Assembly (NCBI RefSeq): GCF_006547145.1
Contig: NZ_CP041244.1
Span: 6,696,001-6,760,000 of the forward strand
Direction: 5' to 3'
Length of the DNA stretch: 64,000 nucleotides
Source of the DNA: Actinomadura sp. WMMA1423
Lineage (GTDB): Bacteria > Actinomycetota > Actinomycetes > Streptosporangiales > Streptosporangiaceae
Under the pieces are notes generated by a model. That model saw nothing but the letters and a program-made list of their open reading frames with translations, searched no databases and was not told the origin of the DNA. Both the position numbers and the translations under genes were made by a program. Positions 50,260 to 58,249 of the stretch are shown one piece after another; within the stretch, counting starts at the first letter, position 1, and every line of letters begins with the position of its first letter.

Positions 50260-51303
50260 GTGGGCACGGTCATCGTCGTCGGATCGATCAACCAGGACGT
50301 CTTCTTCCGGGTGCCGTCGCTCCCGGGCCCGGGCCAGACAGTGCTGGCGGCGGACACCTACACCGGCCTCGGCGGCAAGGGCGCGAACCAGGCGGTCGCC
50401 GCGGCGCGCCTCGGTGCCGGCGTGCTCCTTCTCGGGGCCGTCGGCCAGGACACCGGACCGGACCCGCGGCTCGCCCTGGGGGAGTTCGGTGTCGATGTCT
50501 CCGGCGTGCAGCGGGTCTCCGGTGCCGCGACCGGCTCGGCCTTCGTCGCGGTCTCCGACTCGGGGGAGAACCAGATCGTCGTCGCCTCGGGCGCGAACGC
50601 GGCGCTCGACCTGGAGCGGCTGCTCGACGGCCTGGAGACCAGGCTCCGCTCGGCGGTCCCGACCGGTAGCCCGAATCGTCAGGACGCCGAATCGGTCACG
50701 GTGGTCGCGCAGGGTGAACTGGGTGGTGCCGTCCTGGAGAGGGTCGTCGAAACCGTTCGCCGCGTCAGTCCGGAGTTGCCGGCGCCCGCGACGATCGTGG
50801 TGAACCTGGCGCCGGCCGTGCCCGTGTCGGCCGACGTCCTGCGCGACGTGGACGTCCTCGTCGTGAACGCGGGTGAGGCCGCCGAGCTGGCCGCCGCGAC
50901 GGGGACGGAACTGCCGCCCGCGGCTTTTGATCTTGGTGGCGATGCGGCGGCGGCCTGTCGCCGACTGGCCGATGGCTGGGACGTTACGACCATCGTGACG
51001 CTGGGCGGCGACGGCGCTGTCCGTGCTGACCGGCTCCGGCCCGGCGTCGTGGTGCAGCGGGTCGCTCCGGTCCCAGACATCGTCGACACGACGGGCGCCG
51101 GCGATTGCTTCGTCGGGGCCCTGACGGCGGCGCTGGCCGCCGGGCGATCATTGCCGGACGCGTTGCGGTGGGCGGTCACTTCCGCGGCGTGCGCCGTACG
51201 GGGCGCCGGGACGATGCCGAGCTTTCCTGACGCCGCCGCGGTCGCACGCGCGGTGGACGCGACGCCCTTGGGCGTTGTGACGGGGACCGCGGTCGAGGTC
51301 TGA
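50260..51303 (+). CDS. rbsK: ribokinase (PfkB family)
   Basis: 347 residues. The N-terminal signature GSINQDVFFRVPSLPGPGQT, the glycine motif GGKGANQAVAAARLGA and the C-terminal DTTGAGDCFVGAL with catalytic Asp match ribokinases. It phosphorylates ribose set free by the nucleoside hydrolase. GTG 50260 has GGAGG upstream. The family length is about 300; the extra residues lie in a mid-protein loop (ETRLRSAVPTGSPNRQDAES). The SDR gene follows 10 bases downstream. Confidence 0.92.
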   Translation: MGTVIVVGSINQDVFFRVPSLPGPGQTVLAADTYTGLGGKGANQAVAAARLGAGVLLLGAVGQDTGPDPRLALGEFGVDVSGVQRVSGAATGSAFVAVSDSGENQIVVASGANAALDLERLLDGLETRLRSAVPTGSPNRQDAESVTVVAQGELGGAVLERVVETVRRVSPELPAPATIVVNLAPAVPVSADVLRDVDVLVVNAGEAAELAAATGTELPPAAFDLGGDAAAACRRLADGWDVTTIVTLGGDGAVRADRLRPGVVVQRVAPVPDIVDTTGAGDCFVGALTAALAAGRSLPDALRWAVTSAACAVRGAGTMPSFPDAAAVARAVDATPLGVVTGTAVEV

Positions 51304-51313
51304 GGGGCAACGC

Positions 51314-52099
51314 GTGCGTCTCGGACTCGGCGGCAAGGCGGTCCTGGTCACCGGCGGATCGGGCCTGCTGGGCTCCGCGATCGTGCGGAGGCTGGCGGCC
51401 GAAGGCGCCGTGCCGATCATTCACTACCGGAGCGGGGCCACCGCCGCCCACGGTCTGGCCGACGACACGGGAGGGATCCCCCTTCGGGCGAATCTGCTTG
51501 AGGAGTCCGAGGTCGACGCGCTGATCGAGCGCGCGGTCGAGCGCGCGGGGCCTCTCGCGGGTGTCGTCGCCAACGCCGGGGGATGGCCGGGGCCGCCCGT
51601 GCCGACGCGCGACATGACGCTTGAGCGGTGGCGCAGGACCCTGGACCAGAACCTGACCACCGCTTTCCTCACTTCCCGCGCCTACCTGAAACACGTGCAC
51701 GAGGTCGGTCACGGCTCGCTCGTCTTCGTCGGGTCGGCGGCCGCCCGTTTCGGTGAGGACGGATTTGCCGACTACGCCGCCGCCAAATCCGCTGTGACGT
51801 ACGGCCTCGTCCAGACCTTGGCGCGCGAAATCGTCGCCTCCGCTCCACGCGGAAGGGTGAACGCGGTTTCCCCCACGTGGATCCCTCCCTCGGCCCAGGC
51901 CGAAGCCGCGGCCGAACAACGTCTGAAGCGAGCGCTGGCGACGGTGCCGCTGGGCCGGGCCGCGTCGGCGGGCGATGTCGCGTCGGTGGTGGCATGGCTG
52001 CTGTCCGATGACGCCTCTGGCTACGTCACGGGTGAGGTGATCCAGGTGAGCGGCGGCATGTCCGGCAGGCTCCTGCCGCCTCCCTCCGCCGAGCAGTGA
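51314..52099 (+). CDS. short-chain dehydrogenase/reductase
   Basis: 261 residues with the NAD(P)-binding TGGSGLLG, the NAG motif (VVANAGG), catalytic Ser in FVGSAAARFG and the YxxxK in ADYAAAKSA. The C-terminal GEVIQVSGGMSG is typical of the classical SDR group. It oxidises an alcohol or reduces a ketone. As the distal gene behind ribokinase it may act on a sugar or a purine-derived compound; the substrate is unknown. GAGGGG precedes the GTG start. Confidence 0.9.
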   Translation: MRLGLGGKAVLVTGGSGLLGSAIVRRLAAEGAVPIIHYRSGATAAHGLADDTGGIPLRANLLEESEVDALIERAVERAGPLAGVVANAGGWPGPPVPTRDMTLERWRRTLDQNLTTAFLTSRAYLKHVHEVGHGSLVFVGSAAARFGEDGFADYAAAKSAVTYGLVQTLAREIVASAPRGRVNAVSPTWIPPSAQAEAAAEQRLKRALATVPLGRAASAGDVASVVAWLLSDDASGYVTGEVIQVSGGMSGRLLPPPSAEQ

Positions 52100-52111
52100 C
52101 GCTCCACCCGC

Positions 52112-52741
52112 TCAGGGGTGTGGCCGGAAAGATTCGTTGTCTCGTGCCAGAGCCGCGGTCAGTAGTGCTTGGGCGGACTCGTGCATGAGGGTCGCGGCCT
52201 CCGAGCGTGGCAGGGCGGCGATGTCGACCATCCAGACCCAGGCCTCGATACCGCAGCCGGCGCGAATGGCGACGGCGAGTCGTCTGCGGTCGATGTCCGG
52301 ATGCGTCTCGGCCAGCGGCGCCAGGGCGTCTTCGATCCACGCGATGGCCCTGCCCTGCCGTAGCGCCGGACGGTCGTCGTCCGGGGTCTGCGGTGCCTGG
52401 TCCAGCGAGACCCGCAGTGCGGCCCGCAGTTGCGGCTCCCATTCGCGCAGGATCTCCGTCTGCTCGGTGATGACCAGGTCGAGGCGGGCGTGGACGTCGT
52501 CGGGGGCGTCCTGTTCGAGCAGGCTGGGCCGGTCGATGGTCGGTATCGCGGCCAGGATCAGGTGCCTCTGGTTCGGGAAGTAGCGGTAGGCCGTGGTCCG
52601 CGAGATGCCGGAGGCGTCGGCCGCCTGTTCCACGGTCGGGGTGTCTCCGCTCTCCAGCAGTGACCGGGCGGCCTCGACGAGGGCATTGCGGGTGCGCTGC
52701 TTCTGCCGTACGCGCCCGGTCGCCTCATATGGTACTGCCAT
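52112..52741 (-). CDS. TetR-family transcriptional regulator
   Basis: 209 residues. The helix-turn-helix is at about 30-60 (VEQAADASGISRTTAYRYFPNQRHLI). The C-terminal ligand-binding part has many Glu/Asp and Trp residues. It is divergent from a small cupin gene across a 22-base gap, and a direct repeat in this area is a likely operator. It probably represses the cupin and itself. Start ATG 52741 is preferred; a longer start would run into the repeat. Confidence 0.9.
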   Translation of the reverse strand: MAVPYEATGRVRQKQRTRNALVEAARSLLESGDTPTVEQAADASGISRTTAYRYFPNQRHLILAAIPTIDRPSLLEQDAPDDVHARLDLVITEQTEILREWEPQLRAALRVSLDQAPQTPDDDRPALRQGRAIAWIEDALAPLAETHPDIDRRRLAVAIRAGCGIEAWVWMVDIAALPRSEAATLMHESAQALLTAALARDNESFRPHP

Positions 52742-52756
52742 CCCGTCATGGTACTG
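52729..52756. promoter_or_regulatory. ATGGTACTG direct repeat between TetR and cupin genes
   Basis: ATGGTACTG occurs at 52729-52737 and 52748-52756, 19 bases apart. The second copy is part of an imperfect inverted repeat TGGTACTGTAGTCCCA. The spacing of two helical turns fits two TetR dimers on one face of the DNA. Confidence 0.5.
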
Positions 52757-52763
52757 TAGTCCC

Positions 52764-53111
52764 ATGAACGAGGACCCTGTGGTCACCGACCCGCAGCTGT
52801 ACCGGGTCTTGTGGGAGAACGAGCGGGTGCGGGTGCTGGAGTACCGGGACGTGCCGGGTGACGCGACGCACCTGCACTCGCATCCGGACAGCGTCATGGT
52901 GACCCTGTCCTCGTTCCAGCGGGTGATCTCCGCCGGAGGCCGCGAGGCCCAGGTGGACCTGGAGGCGGGTCAGGTCCGCTGGCTGGACGCGCAGGAGCAC
53001 CAGGGCCGCAACGTCGGCGAAACCGCCACCCATTCCGTGTTCATCGAACTCAAGGAACCCCGCCCCGGAACCCCGCGCCAGGATGCCGCGCTGGGTCCAT
53101 CCGCCTCCTGA
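52764..53111 (+). CDS. small cupin-domain protein
   Basis: 115 residues of a single cupin. The metal-site pattern HLHSHPDSVMVTL is seen in motif 1, and a GQVRWLDAQEHQGRNVG segment matches motif 2. Such small cupins bind metals or small ligands and often lack a known reaction. It diverges from a TetR gene that probably controls it. Confidence 0.82.
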   Translation: MNEDPVVTDPQLYRVLWENERVRVLEYRDVPGDATHLHSHPDSVMVTLSSFQRVISAGGREAQVDLEAGQVRWLDAQEHQGRNVGETATHSVFIELKEPRPGTPRQDAALGPSAS

Positions 53112-53187
53112 CCACCGCTCACCCCCATCTGGTCGAACCTGAAGGCCGCCGCCGCGCCGAGCCGCTCGGTTAGCGGGAGGCGAGGGG

Positions 53188-53562
53188 TTACCAGGTGGAC
53201 GGGAACATGCGGTGCTTGAGGAGCCTGTCCACATGGTCGGCGGCGCGGTCCGTGTCGTCGCAAGGGGAGAGGTAGCCGCGCCTGCCGCGTCCCGCCTCGT
53301 AGTAGGCCCAGGTCCTGCCGGGTGTGGCACGGGCGCTCACCGTCAGGCGGACGTGGTCGTCCGGGCTGAACGCGAGGATCCACAGCAGCGGCCTCCAGGT
53401 GGGGAAGTCGTCGGCCTGGTAGTGCCTGACACAGCGGTAGCCCCTGGCCTCGATCGCGGCGGCGAGCAGCTCCAGATGCCGGATCGCCGTCGCGCGCCCG
53501 GATCGGGTCCGCCACAGCAGGCGCCCTCCCGCCTGGACGATCAGCGGGCGCAGCGGGCCCAT
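53188..53562 (-). CDS. hypothetical protein, 124 aa
   Basis: I do not recognise a defined family. The protein is Arg/Trp-rich and reads as a small alpha/beta protein (RHLELLAAAIEARGYRCV, PLLWILAFSPDDHVRLTV). It overlaps the HATPase gene by 22 bases and follows it on the same strand, so it is probably co-expressed with the XRE/DUF397-associated anti-sigma-like module. Confidence 0.65.
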   Translation of the reverse strand: MGPLRPLIVQAGGRLLWRTRSGRATAIRHLELLAAAIEARGYRCVRHYQADDFPTWRPLLWILAFSPDDHVRLTVSARATPGRTWAYYEAGRGRRGYLSPCDDTDRAADHVDRLLKHRMFPSTW

Positions 53563-53939
53563 GTGATCTTTCCTTCCTCGTTGAGCGGCCGGACACCCCA
53601 GTCGTGGACGAGCTGCTCGATCAGCAGCAGACCGCGCCCGCCCTCGGCGTCGTCGGACTCGCCCTGGACGACGGGAAGGGCACTGCTCTCGTCCCACACC
53701 TCGATGACGGTGAGCGGCTCGCGCATGTCAGGGAAGATCCGCACGACGATGTGCCCGACCCCGACGTGCTTGTAGGCGTTGGTAACCAACTCGGTAACCA
53801 CAAGTCGCCCAACGAAGTCGTCGGCGTGCCCGAGCTCGCGGAACCGGTCGATGAGGTAGCGGCGCGCTTTCGCGGGAGCCTCGTCGGACGGTTCCAGGAC
53901 GAGCGGCGGGGCCTCGGGCGTGAGGATGATCGCTGGCAT
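53541..53939 (-). CDS. HATPase_c_2 ATP-binding protein (anti-sigma / BldB-WhiJ type)
   Basis: 132 residues of the GHKL ATPase fold with N box (VTELVTNAYKHVG) and G box (DAEGGRGLLLIEQL). Such short HATPases in actinomycetes act as anti-sigma-like serine kinases or partners of XRE/DUF397 proteins. GGAGGGA sets ATG 53939. It diverges from the XRE gene at 54149, the arrangement typical of WhiJ-like modules in Streptomyces (family knowledge). Confidence 0.88.
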   Translation of the reverse strand: MPAIILTPEAPPLVLEPSDEAPAKARRYLIDRFRELGHADDFVGRLVVTELVTNAYKHVGVGHIVVRIFPDMREPLTVIEVWDESSALPVVQGESDDAEGGRGLLLIEQLVHDWGVRPLNEEGKITWARCAR

Positions 53940-54148
53940 CGGCGAATCCCTCCAGCTTGGATAGAGGGTGATCTCAAACGGGGCCAAATCGCCAAAACGA
54001 AAGAATCCGTAGCTATCACCCTGTGTGGTCGAACGAGCACCATGAAGTCACAGGGCGGTCTACGATTTCCGGGTACCTGCAAAGCAATGCCAGAACACTC
54101 ACAGTAACTACCGCATCAGTAACCCCCTCAATGAGAGGTTCCGTACCG

Positions 54149-54937
54149 ATGCAGAACAGGATCAAGCCCGAGTTCCTGAGTTTCGGCGCGGAGGTCAGGC
54201 GCCTCCGCAGGGCCGCTGACCTCAATCAGCAGCGGCTTGCCGACCTGGTGAACGTGACACGCAGTTACATCACACAGATCGAGTCCGGGCGGACGCGCTG
54301 CCGCCGGGATATGGCGCTCCGGCTCGACCGTGCACTCAAGTCCGGCACGACCCTCGTCGAAGCCTGGGATGAACTACTAGAATCGATCAAGTCCGACAAG
54401 TACCCCCAGCACTTCGCCAGCTATCCCAAGGCCGAGCAGTCTGCGATCATGGTCCGCGCTTACGAGGAGCGGCTGGTCCCCGGCCTTTTGCAGAAGGAGG
54501 CCTATGCTCGCGTCCTCTTGCGGGATGAGGACGCAATTAAGAATCGGATGCGACGGCAGGAGATTCTGCACAGGAACCCGCCTCCGATCATCTCCGTCAT
54601 TGTGGACGAGACGGTCCTCTATCGCGAGGTTGGAGGGCCGGGCGTCATGAAGGAGCAGTTGGAATATCTCTGTGAGTTGTCCATGGGCGGGGCGGTTCAG
54701 TTGCAGATCGCTCCCATTCGGTACATTAGGAACGTCTGGGGGTCGTTTCATATTGCAACGCGCCCTGATCACAAGCAGGTGGCGTATGGGATCAAGGCGT
54801 GGGGAGGTGAGACGACCACCGACCCAGATGAGATCGCAACGGCGAATGAGACCTTCGTGATCCTTCAGTCGGAGGCGTTGAACGTGAGAGACACGCGATC
54901 TCTCATCAGAAAGGCGATAGAAGAACGATGGACGTAA
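54149..54937 (+). CDS. XRE helix-turn-helix regulator with DUF5753
   Basis: 262 residues. The XRE domain is at about 10-65 (LRRAADLNQQRLADLVNVTRSYITQIESG). The remainder is DUF5753 (MVRAYEERLVPGLLQKEAYARVLL). It is of the WhiJ/Scr1 type that works with DUF397 partners and controls developmental or secondary-metabolite genes. ATG 54149 has GAGAGG upstream. Two DUF397 genes follow, the first overlapping by 10 bases. Confidence 0.92.
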   Translation: MQNRIKPEFLSFGAEVRRLRRAADLNQQRLADLVNVTRSYITQIESGRTRCRRDMALRLDRALKSGTTLVEAWDELLESIKSDKYPQHFASYPKAEQSAIMVRAYEERLVPGLLQKEAYARVLLRDEDAIKNRMRRQEILHRNPPPIISVIVDETVLYREVGGPGVMKEQLEYLCELSMGGAVQLQIAPIRYIRNVWGSFHIATRPDHKQVAYGIKAWGGETTTDPDEIATANETFVILQSEALNVRDTRSLIRKAIEERWT

Positions 54938-55113
54938 CAGAAGTGAAGTGGCGCAAGTCTTCTCGCAGCAGCGAACAGGGCGACGCCTGTATCGAAGTCG
55001 CACTGATTTCCAAGGTCGTCGCCGTCCGCGACAGCAAGGACCCGGAGGGTCTCGAAGTCCGCGTCGGTCGAAGCGAATTTCAACATCTCATAGAGAGCCT
55101 TAAGAACCTGTAG
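54928..55113 (+). CDS. DUF397 small protein (first)
   Basis: 61 residues, the usual family length: VKWRKSSRS start, GDACIEVAL and VAVRDSKDPEG. Such proteins are thought to bind XRE regulators as anti-regulators. The gene starts within the XRE gene (10-base overlap). Confidence 0.92.
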   Translation: MDVTEVKWRKSSRSSEQGDACIEVALISKVVAVRDSKDPEGLEVRVGRSEFQHLIESLKNL

Positions 55114-55143
55114 GCTCCATTTGTCGCTCGTGAGGACAAGCTC

Positions 55144-55374
55144 GTGGAAAATATGATCTTGCATGAGGCGGCGTGGCGCAGGGCTTCACGGAGCACGGCC
55201 GAGGGTGACAACTGTGTCGAGATCGCGGGGATTTCACAGGTGGTGGCGTTCCGTGACAGCAAGGACCCCGATGGCCCCAGGATCATCATCAGCCACGGCG
55301 CTTTTCGGCACTTCGTCAGCGCCCTCATAAACCTGGGCGCGCTGGATCGAGCGTGGCCGAACGGGTCGCTGTGA
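55144..55374 (+). CDS. DUF397 small protein (second)
   Basis: 76 residues (or 73 from ATG 55153). It repeats the family features: WRRASRSTAEGDNCVEIAG and VAFRDSKDPDGP. The C-terminus is about 13 residues longer than in its neighbour. A tandem duplicate in the same transcript; the second copy may tune the same XRE protein. Confidence 0.9.
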   Translation: MENMILHEAAWRRASRSTAEGDNCVEIAGISQVVAFRDSKDPDGPRIIISHGAFRHFVSALINLGALDRAWPNGSL

Positions 55375-55399
55375 GCCTCTCGTCCCCTTCGCGGGTGGG

Positions 55400-56563
55400 T
55401 TAGCGGGGGGTCAGGGTTATGGGGAACTCTGTTACGCCTCTTACGAAGGCGTTGCGGAGGAATCGGGGGCCCTCGTCGTCGGCCCATTCTGCGGTGTCCA
55501 CGCGGGCTGTGAACTCCTCGAAGAAGATCTGGAGTTCCAGGCGGGCGAGAGACGCGCCCAGGCAGAAGTGGGGGCCCAGGCCGAAGGCTATGTGGTCGCC
55601 TGGGCGGCGGGTCACATCGAAGACGTCCGGGGACTCGAAGACCGTTTCGTCGCGGTTGGCGGAGCCGTACATCAGCACGACCTGGCCGCCCGCCGGGATC
55701 GTGACGCCGGCGATCTCGGCGTCGGTGGCGGCGACCCGGCACATGTTGAGGATCGGGGTCGTCCAGCGGACGAACTCCTCGACGGCGTCCGGGATGAGGG
55801 ACGGGTCGTCGCGCAGCTTCCGCCACTCCGCGGGGTTGCGGATGAGGGCGTCCAGGGCGGTGGCGATGACGGTCCGGGTCGTCTCGGCGCCGCCGACCAG
55901 CAGGAGCAGGGCCTCGTGGGCGAGGTGCTCGTCGTCGTAGGCGGGCTGGTCCGGGCCCGCGTTCGACCAGACGGACAGCAGGTCGTCGGTCGGGCAGGTG
56001 CGGCGGTCCTTGGCCATGTCCAGTACCGCGACGGCGTACTCCCCGGCGGCGATCGTCGCGTCGTCGGTGACGTAGCGGAGGCCGCCGCCCGCGTACACGG
56101 CCGTCGCCGACCAGTGGACCAGGCGCGGCCACATGTCCTCGGGGAAGCCGAGCAGCCAGCCGATCACGCGGGCCGGCAGGGGAGCCGCCAGGGTCGGGAC
56201 GGCGTCCACGGTGCCCGCCTCCAGGGCCGTGGTGATGCAGTCGACGGCGGTCGCGCGGATGCGCTCGGCGTAGCGGGAGACGCCGCGCGGGGTGAATCGC
56301 TGGTAGACCATGCGGCGGCGGTGCGCGTGCTCGGGGTCGTCCTGCCCGATCATCGACGGGTCGGCCGGCAGCTGCGGGCGGTAGCCGCCCGAGTTGGTCC
56401 ACATCTTGGGGTTCCGCTCGATCGCGAACACGTCGGCGTGGCGCGAGACGCCCCAGAGGCCGTTCCCCTCGTCGTGGTAGACGGGGGCCTCCGCGCGCAG
56501 TCTCGCGTAGACGGACCAGGGGTCGGTGGCGTACATCTCGCCGTCGAGCAGGTCGATGTCCAC
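55400..56563 (-). CDS. cytochrome P450
   Basis: 387 residues, normal for class I bacterial P450s. The I helix has GGAETT, the K helix EEFVRWTTP and the heme loop AFGLGPHFCLGASLA with Cys334. Ferredoxin and reductase genes are not adjacent. The substrate is unknown. It is divergent from the TetR gene with a perfect operator between them, so the TetR protein is its likely repressor. An in-frame start at 56563 begins the conserved N-terminus. Confidence 0.93.
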   Translation of the reverse strand: MDIDLLDGEMYATDPWSVYARLRAEAPVYHDEGNGLWGVSRHADVFAIERNPKMWTNSGGYRPQLPADPSMIGQDDPEHAHRRRMVYQRFTPRGVSRYAERIRATAVDCITTALEAGTVDAVPTLAAPLPARVIGWLLGFPEDMWPRLVHWSATAVYAGGGLRYVTDDATIAAGEYAVAVLDMAKDRRTCPTDDLLSVWSNAGPDQPAYDDEHLAHEALLLLVGGAETTRTVIATALDALIRNPAEWRKLRDDPSLIPDAVEEFVRWTTPILNMCRVAATDAEIAGVTIPAGGQVVLMYGSANRDETVFESPDVFDVTRRPGDHIAFGLGPHFCLGASLARLELQIFFEEFTARVDTAEWADDEGPRFLRNAFVRGVTEFPITLTPR

Positions 56564-56598
56564 GGGCTCGCTCCTCGGGGCGGGAGGGGGAGACTTAA

Positions 56599-56618
56599 GG
56601 TGAGACTAGCGTCTCACC
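56599..56618. promoter_or_regulatory. perfect operator palindrome between P450 and TetR genes
   Basis: GGTGAGAC and GTCTCACC form perfect 8-base arms around TAGC. It lies 35 bases before the P450 start and upstream of the TetR gene, so it is the probable operator for both. Confidence 0.8.
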
Positions 56619-56678
56619 CAAGCAAGCGGTAGGTCTATCGTGGACGAGGAGGCGCCGGTTGGGAGGCCTACGTCCTAG

Positions 56679-57368
56679 ATGCCGCGTTCGCGGCCGATGT
56701 ACGGAAGAATGGGGGACGGTCACGGCGAGGCGGGCCATGCGGAAAGGCAGGGCGAATTGAGCGGCGATGCGCGGTTCACCGTCACGCGGACGCTGAGCAA
56801 GGATCAGCAGGCGCGGCGCGAGCGGCTGATCGACTCCGCCCGCGAACTCGCGCTGGAAGGCGGCTACCCGGCCGTCACCATGCACGACGTGGCCGACCGC
56901 GCCGGCGTCGCCCGCGCGACCGTCTACCGGTACTTCGCCACCAAGGACCACCTGCTCACGGAGGTGGCGGCGACGTGGGCGCACCGCGTCACCGACGACA
57001 TCGACGCGCTCGCGGTGGGCGACACCCCGCAGGAGCGGCTCACCGCGCTGCTGGAGCGCATCGTGTACGTCGCGGCGGCGGAGCCGACCCTGACCTCGGC
57101 GATCATCCAGGCCGTGACCTCGGACGACTCCAGCGTGGACGACGCCCGCACCGTGCTGTTCCTGTTCCTGCGCGACCGGCTCTCGACGGCGATCGGCGAC
57201 CCGGTGCCCGAGCGGGACGACGTCGAGATCGTCCTCGGCCACATCCTGCTCTCCGCGCTGATCAGCCTGGCCTCGCTGCGCCAGCCGGCCGAGGAGGTCG
57301 CCGCGATGGTCCGCACCGCCGGCCGCCTGGTGCTGGCCGGTGCCTTCGCCGCCCCCACCCCGACCTGA
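56679..57368 (+). CDS. TetR-family transcriptional regulator
   Basis: 229 residues from ATG 56679; the first 35 residues are unstructured-looking, and internal ATGs at 56697 or 56709 are possible. Helix-turn-helix: MHDVADRAGVARATVYRYFATKDHLL. The region ahead (RRERLIDSARELALEGGYPAV) is reminiscent of the KstR group that controls sterol or lipid genes (weak similarity). It probably represses the divergent P450. Confidence 0.88.
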   Translation: MPRSRPMYGRMGDGHGEAGHAERQGELSGDARFTVTRTLSKDQQARRERLIDSARELALEGGYPAVTMHDVADRAGVARATVYRYFATKDHLLTEVAATWAHRVTDDIDALAVGDTPQERLTALLERIVYVAAAEPTLTSAIIQAVTSDDSSVDDARTVLFLFLRDRLSTAIGDPVPERDDVEIVLGHILLSALISLASLRQPAEEVAAMVRTAGRLVLAGAFAAPTPT

Positions 57369-57462
57369 TCCGGCCAACCTCCCCGGCAGGCCCGCTTTGG
57401 TCCATGTTGCCGGGCAGGCATTGGATCTGGAGGACGGACCATTCCGGTCCTAGCGTGCTCCC

Positions 57463-58092
57463 ATGACGAACCCGCTGCTGTTCCTGCTGGCCGCCCTGAC
57501 GCTCGTCGCCATCCCGGGCCCGAACCACCTCTACATCACCACGCGCAGCGTCGGTGAGGGCCGTCGCGCCGGGATCGCGTCCGCGCTCGGGGTCGAGACC
57601 GGCACGCTCGTCCACATCGGCGCGGCCGCGGCCGGGTTGTCCGCGATCGTCGCCGCGTCCGCGACCGCGTTCGGGTTCCTGCGCTACGCGGGCGCCGCGT
57701 ACCTCATCTACCTCGCGTACAGAACGCTGCGCAACCGCCACCACGCCGACGACCTCGACCTCGAACCGCGGCCGCTTCACCGCGTCTACCTGGACGGCGT
57801 GCTCGTCAACGTCCTCAACCCGAAGGTCGTGCTGTTCTTCCTCGCGTTCCTGCCCCAGTTCGTCGACCAGGACGCGGGTGCGGTGCCGCTCCAGATCGCG
57901 GTGATGGGGGCCGCGACCGCGCTGATCGGGCTGACCGTCGACATCGTGTACGCGGTCGCCGCCGGGTCGATCGGTGCGTGGCTGCGGGCCCGCCCCGGGT
58001 TCCGGCGGCGGCAGCGGTACGCGACCGGGCTGATCTACCTCGCCCTCGGCGCCGCGGCCGTGTTCGCCGCCCCCGGCCCCCGCCGCGCGTGA
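57463..58092 (+). CDS. LysE/RhtB-family amino-acid exporter
   Basis: 209 residues with six hydrophobic segments and the family motif VAIPGPNHLYITTRSVGEGRRAG near the N-terminus, plus LNPKVVLFFLAFLPQF. It exports amino acids or similar small molecules. Starts with ATG after a short gap from TetR. Substrate unknown. Confidence 0.92.
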   Translation: MTNPLLFLLAALTLVAIPGPNHLYITTRSVGEGRRAGIASALGVETGTLVHIGAAAAGLSAIVAASATAFGFLRYAGAAYLIYLAYRTLRNRHHADDLDLEPRPLHRVYLDGVLVNVLNPKVVLFFLAFLPQFVDQDAGAVPLQIAVMGAATALIGLTVDIVYAVAAGSIGAWLRARPGFRRRQRYATGLIYLALGAAAVFAAPGPRRA

Positions 58093-58249
58093 AGTCCGGT
58101 CGCCGTGCGGGACGTACGTTCCGCTCGGCGTCCCCGCGTGGCGTGACGGGTTTGTCAGTTGACTTATAAGTGACGCAGCGCAATGCGTAACGGGTCTTGC
58201 AGCCCGTCCGGGCGGTCGTCTGTAGCTTCCGTGCGGGAGGTGCGAAACG

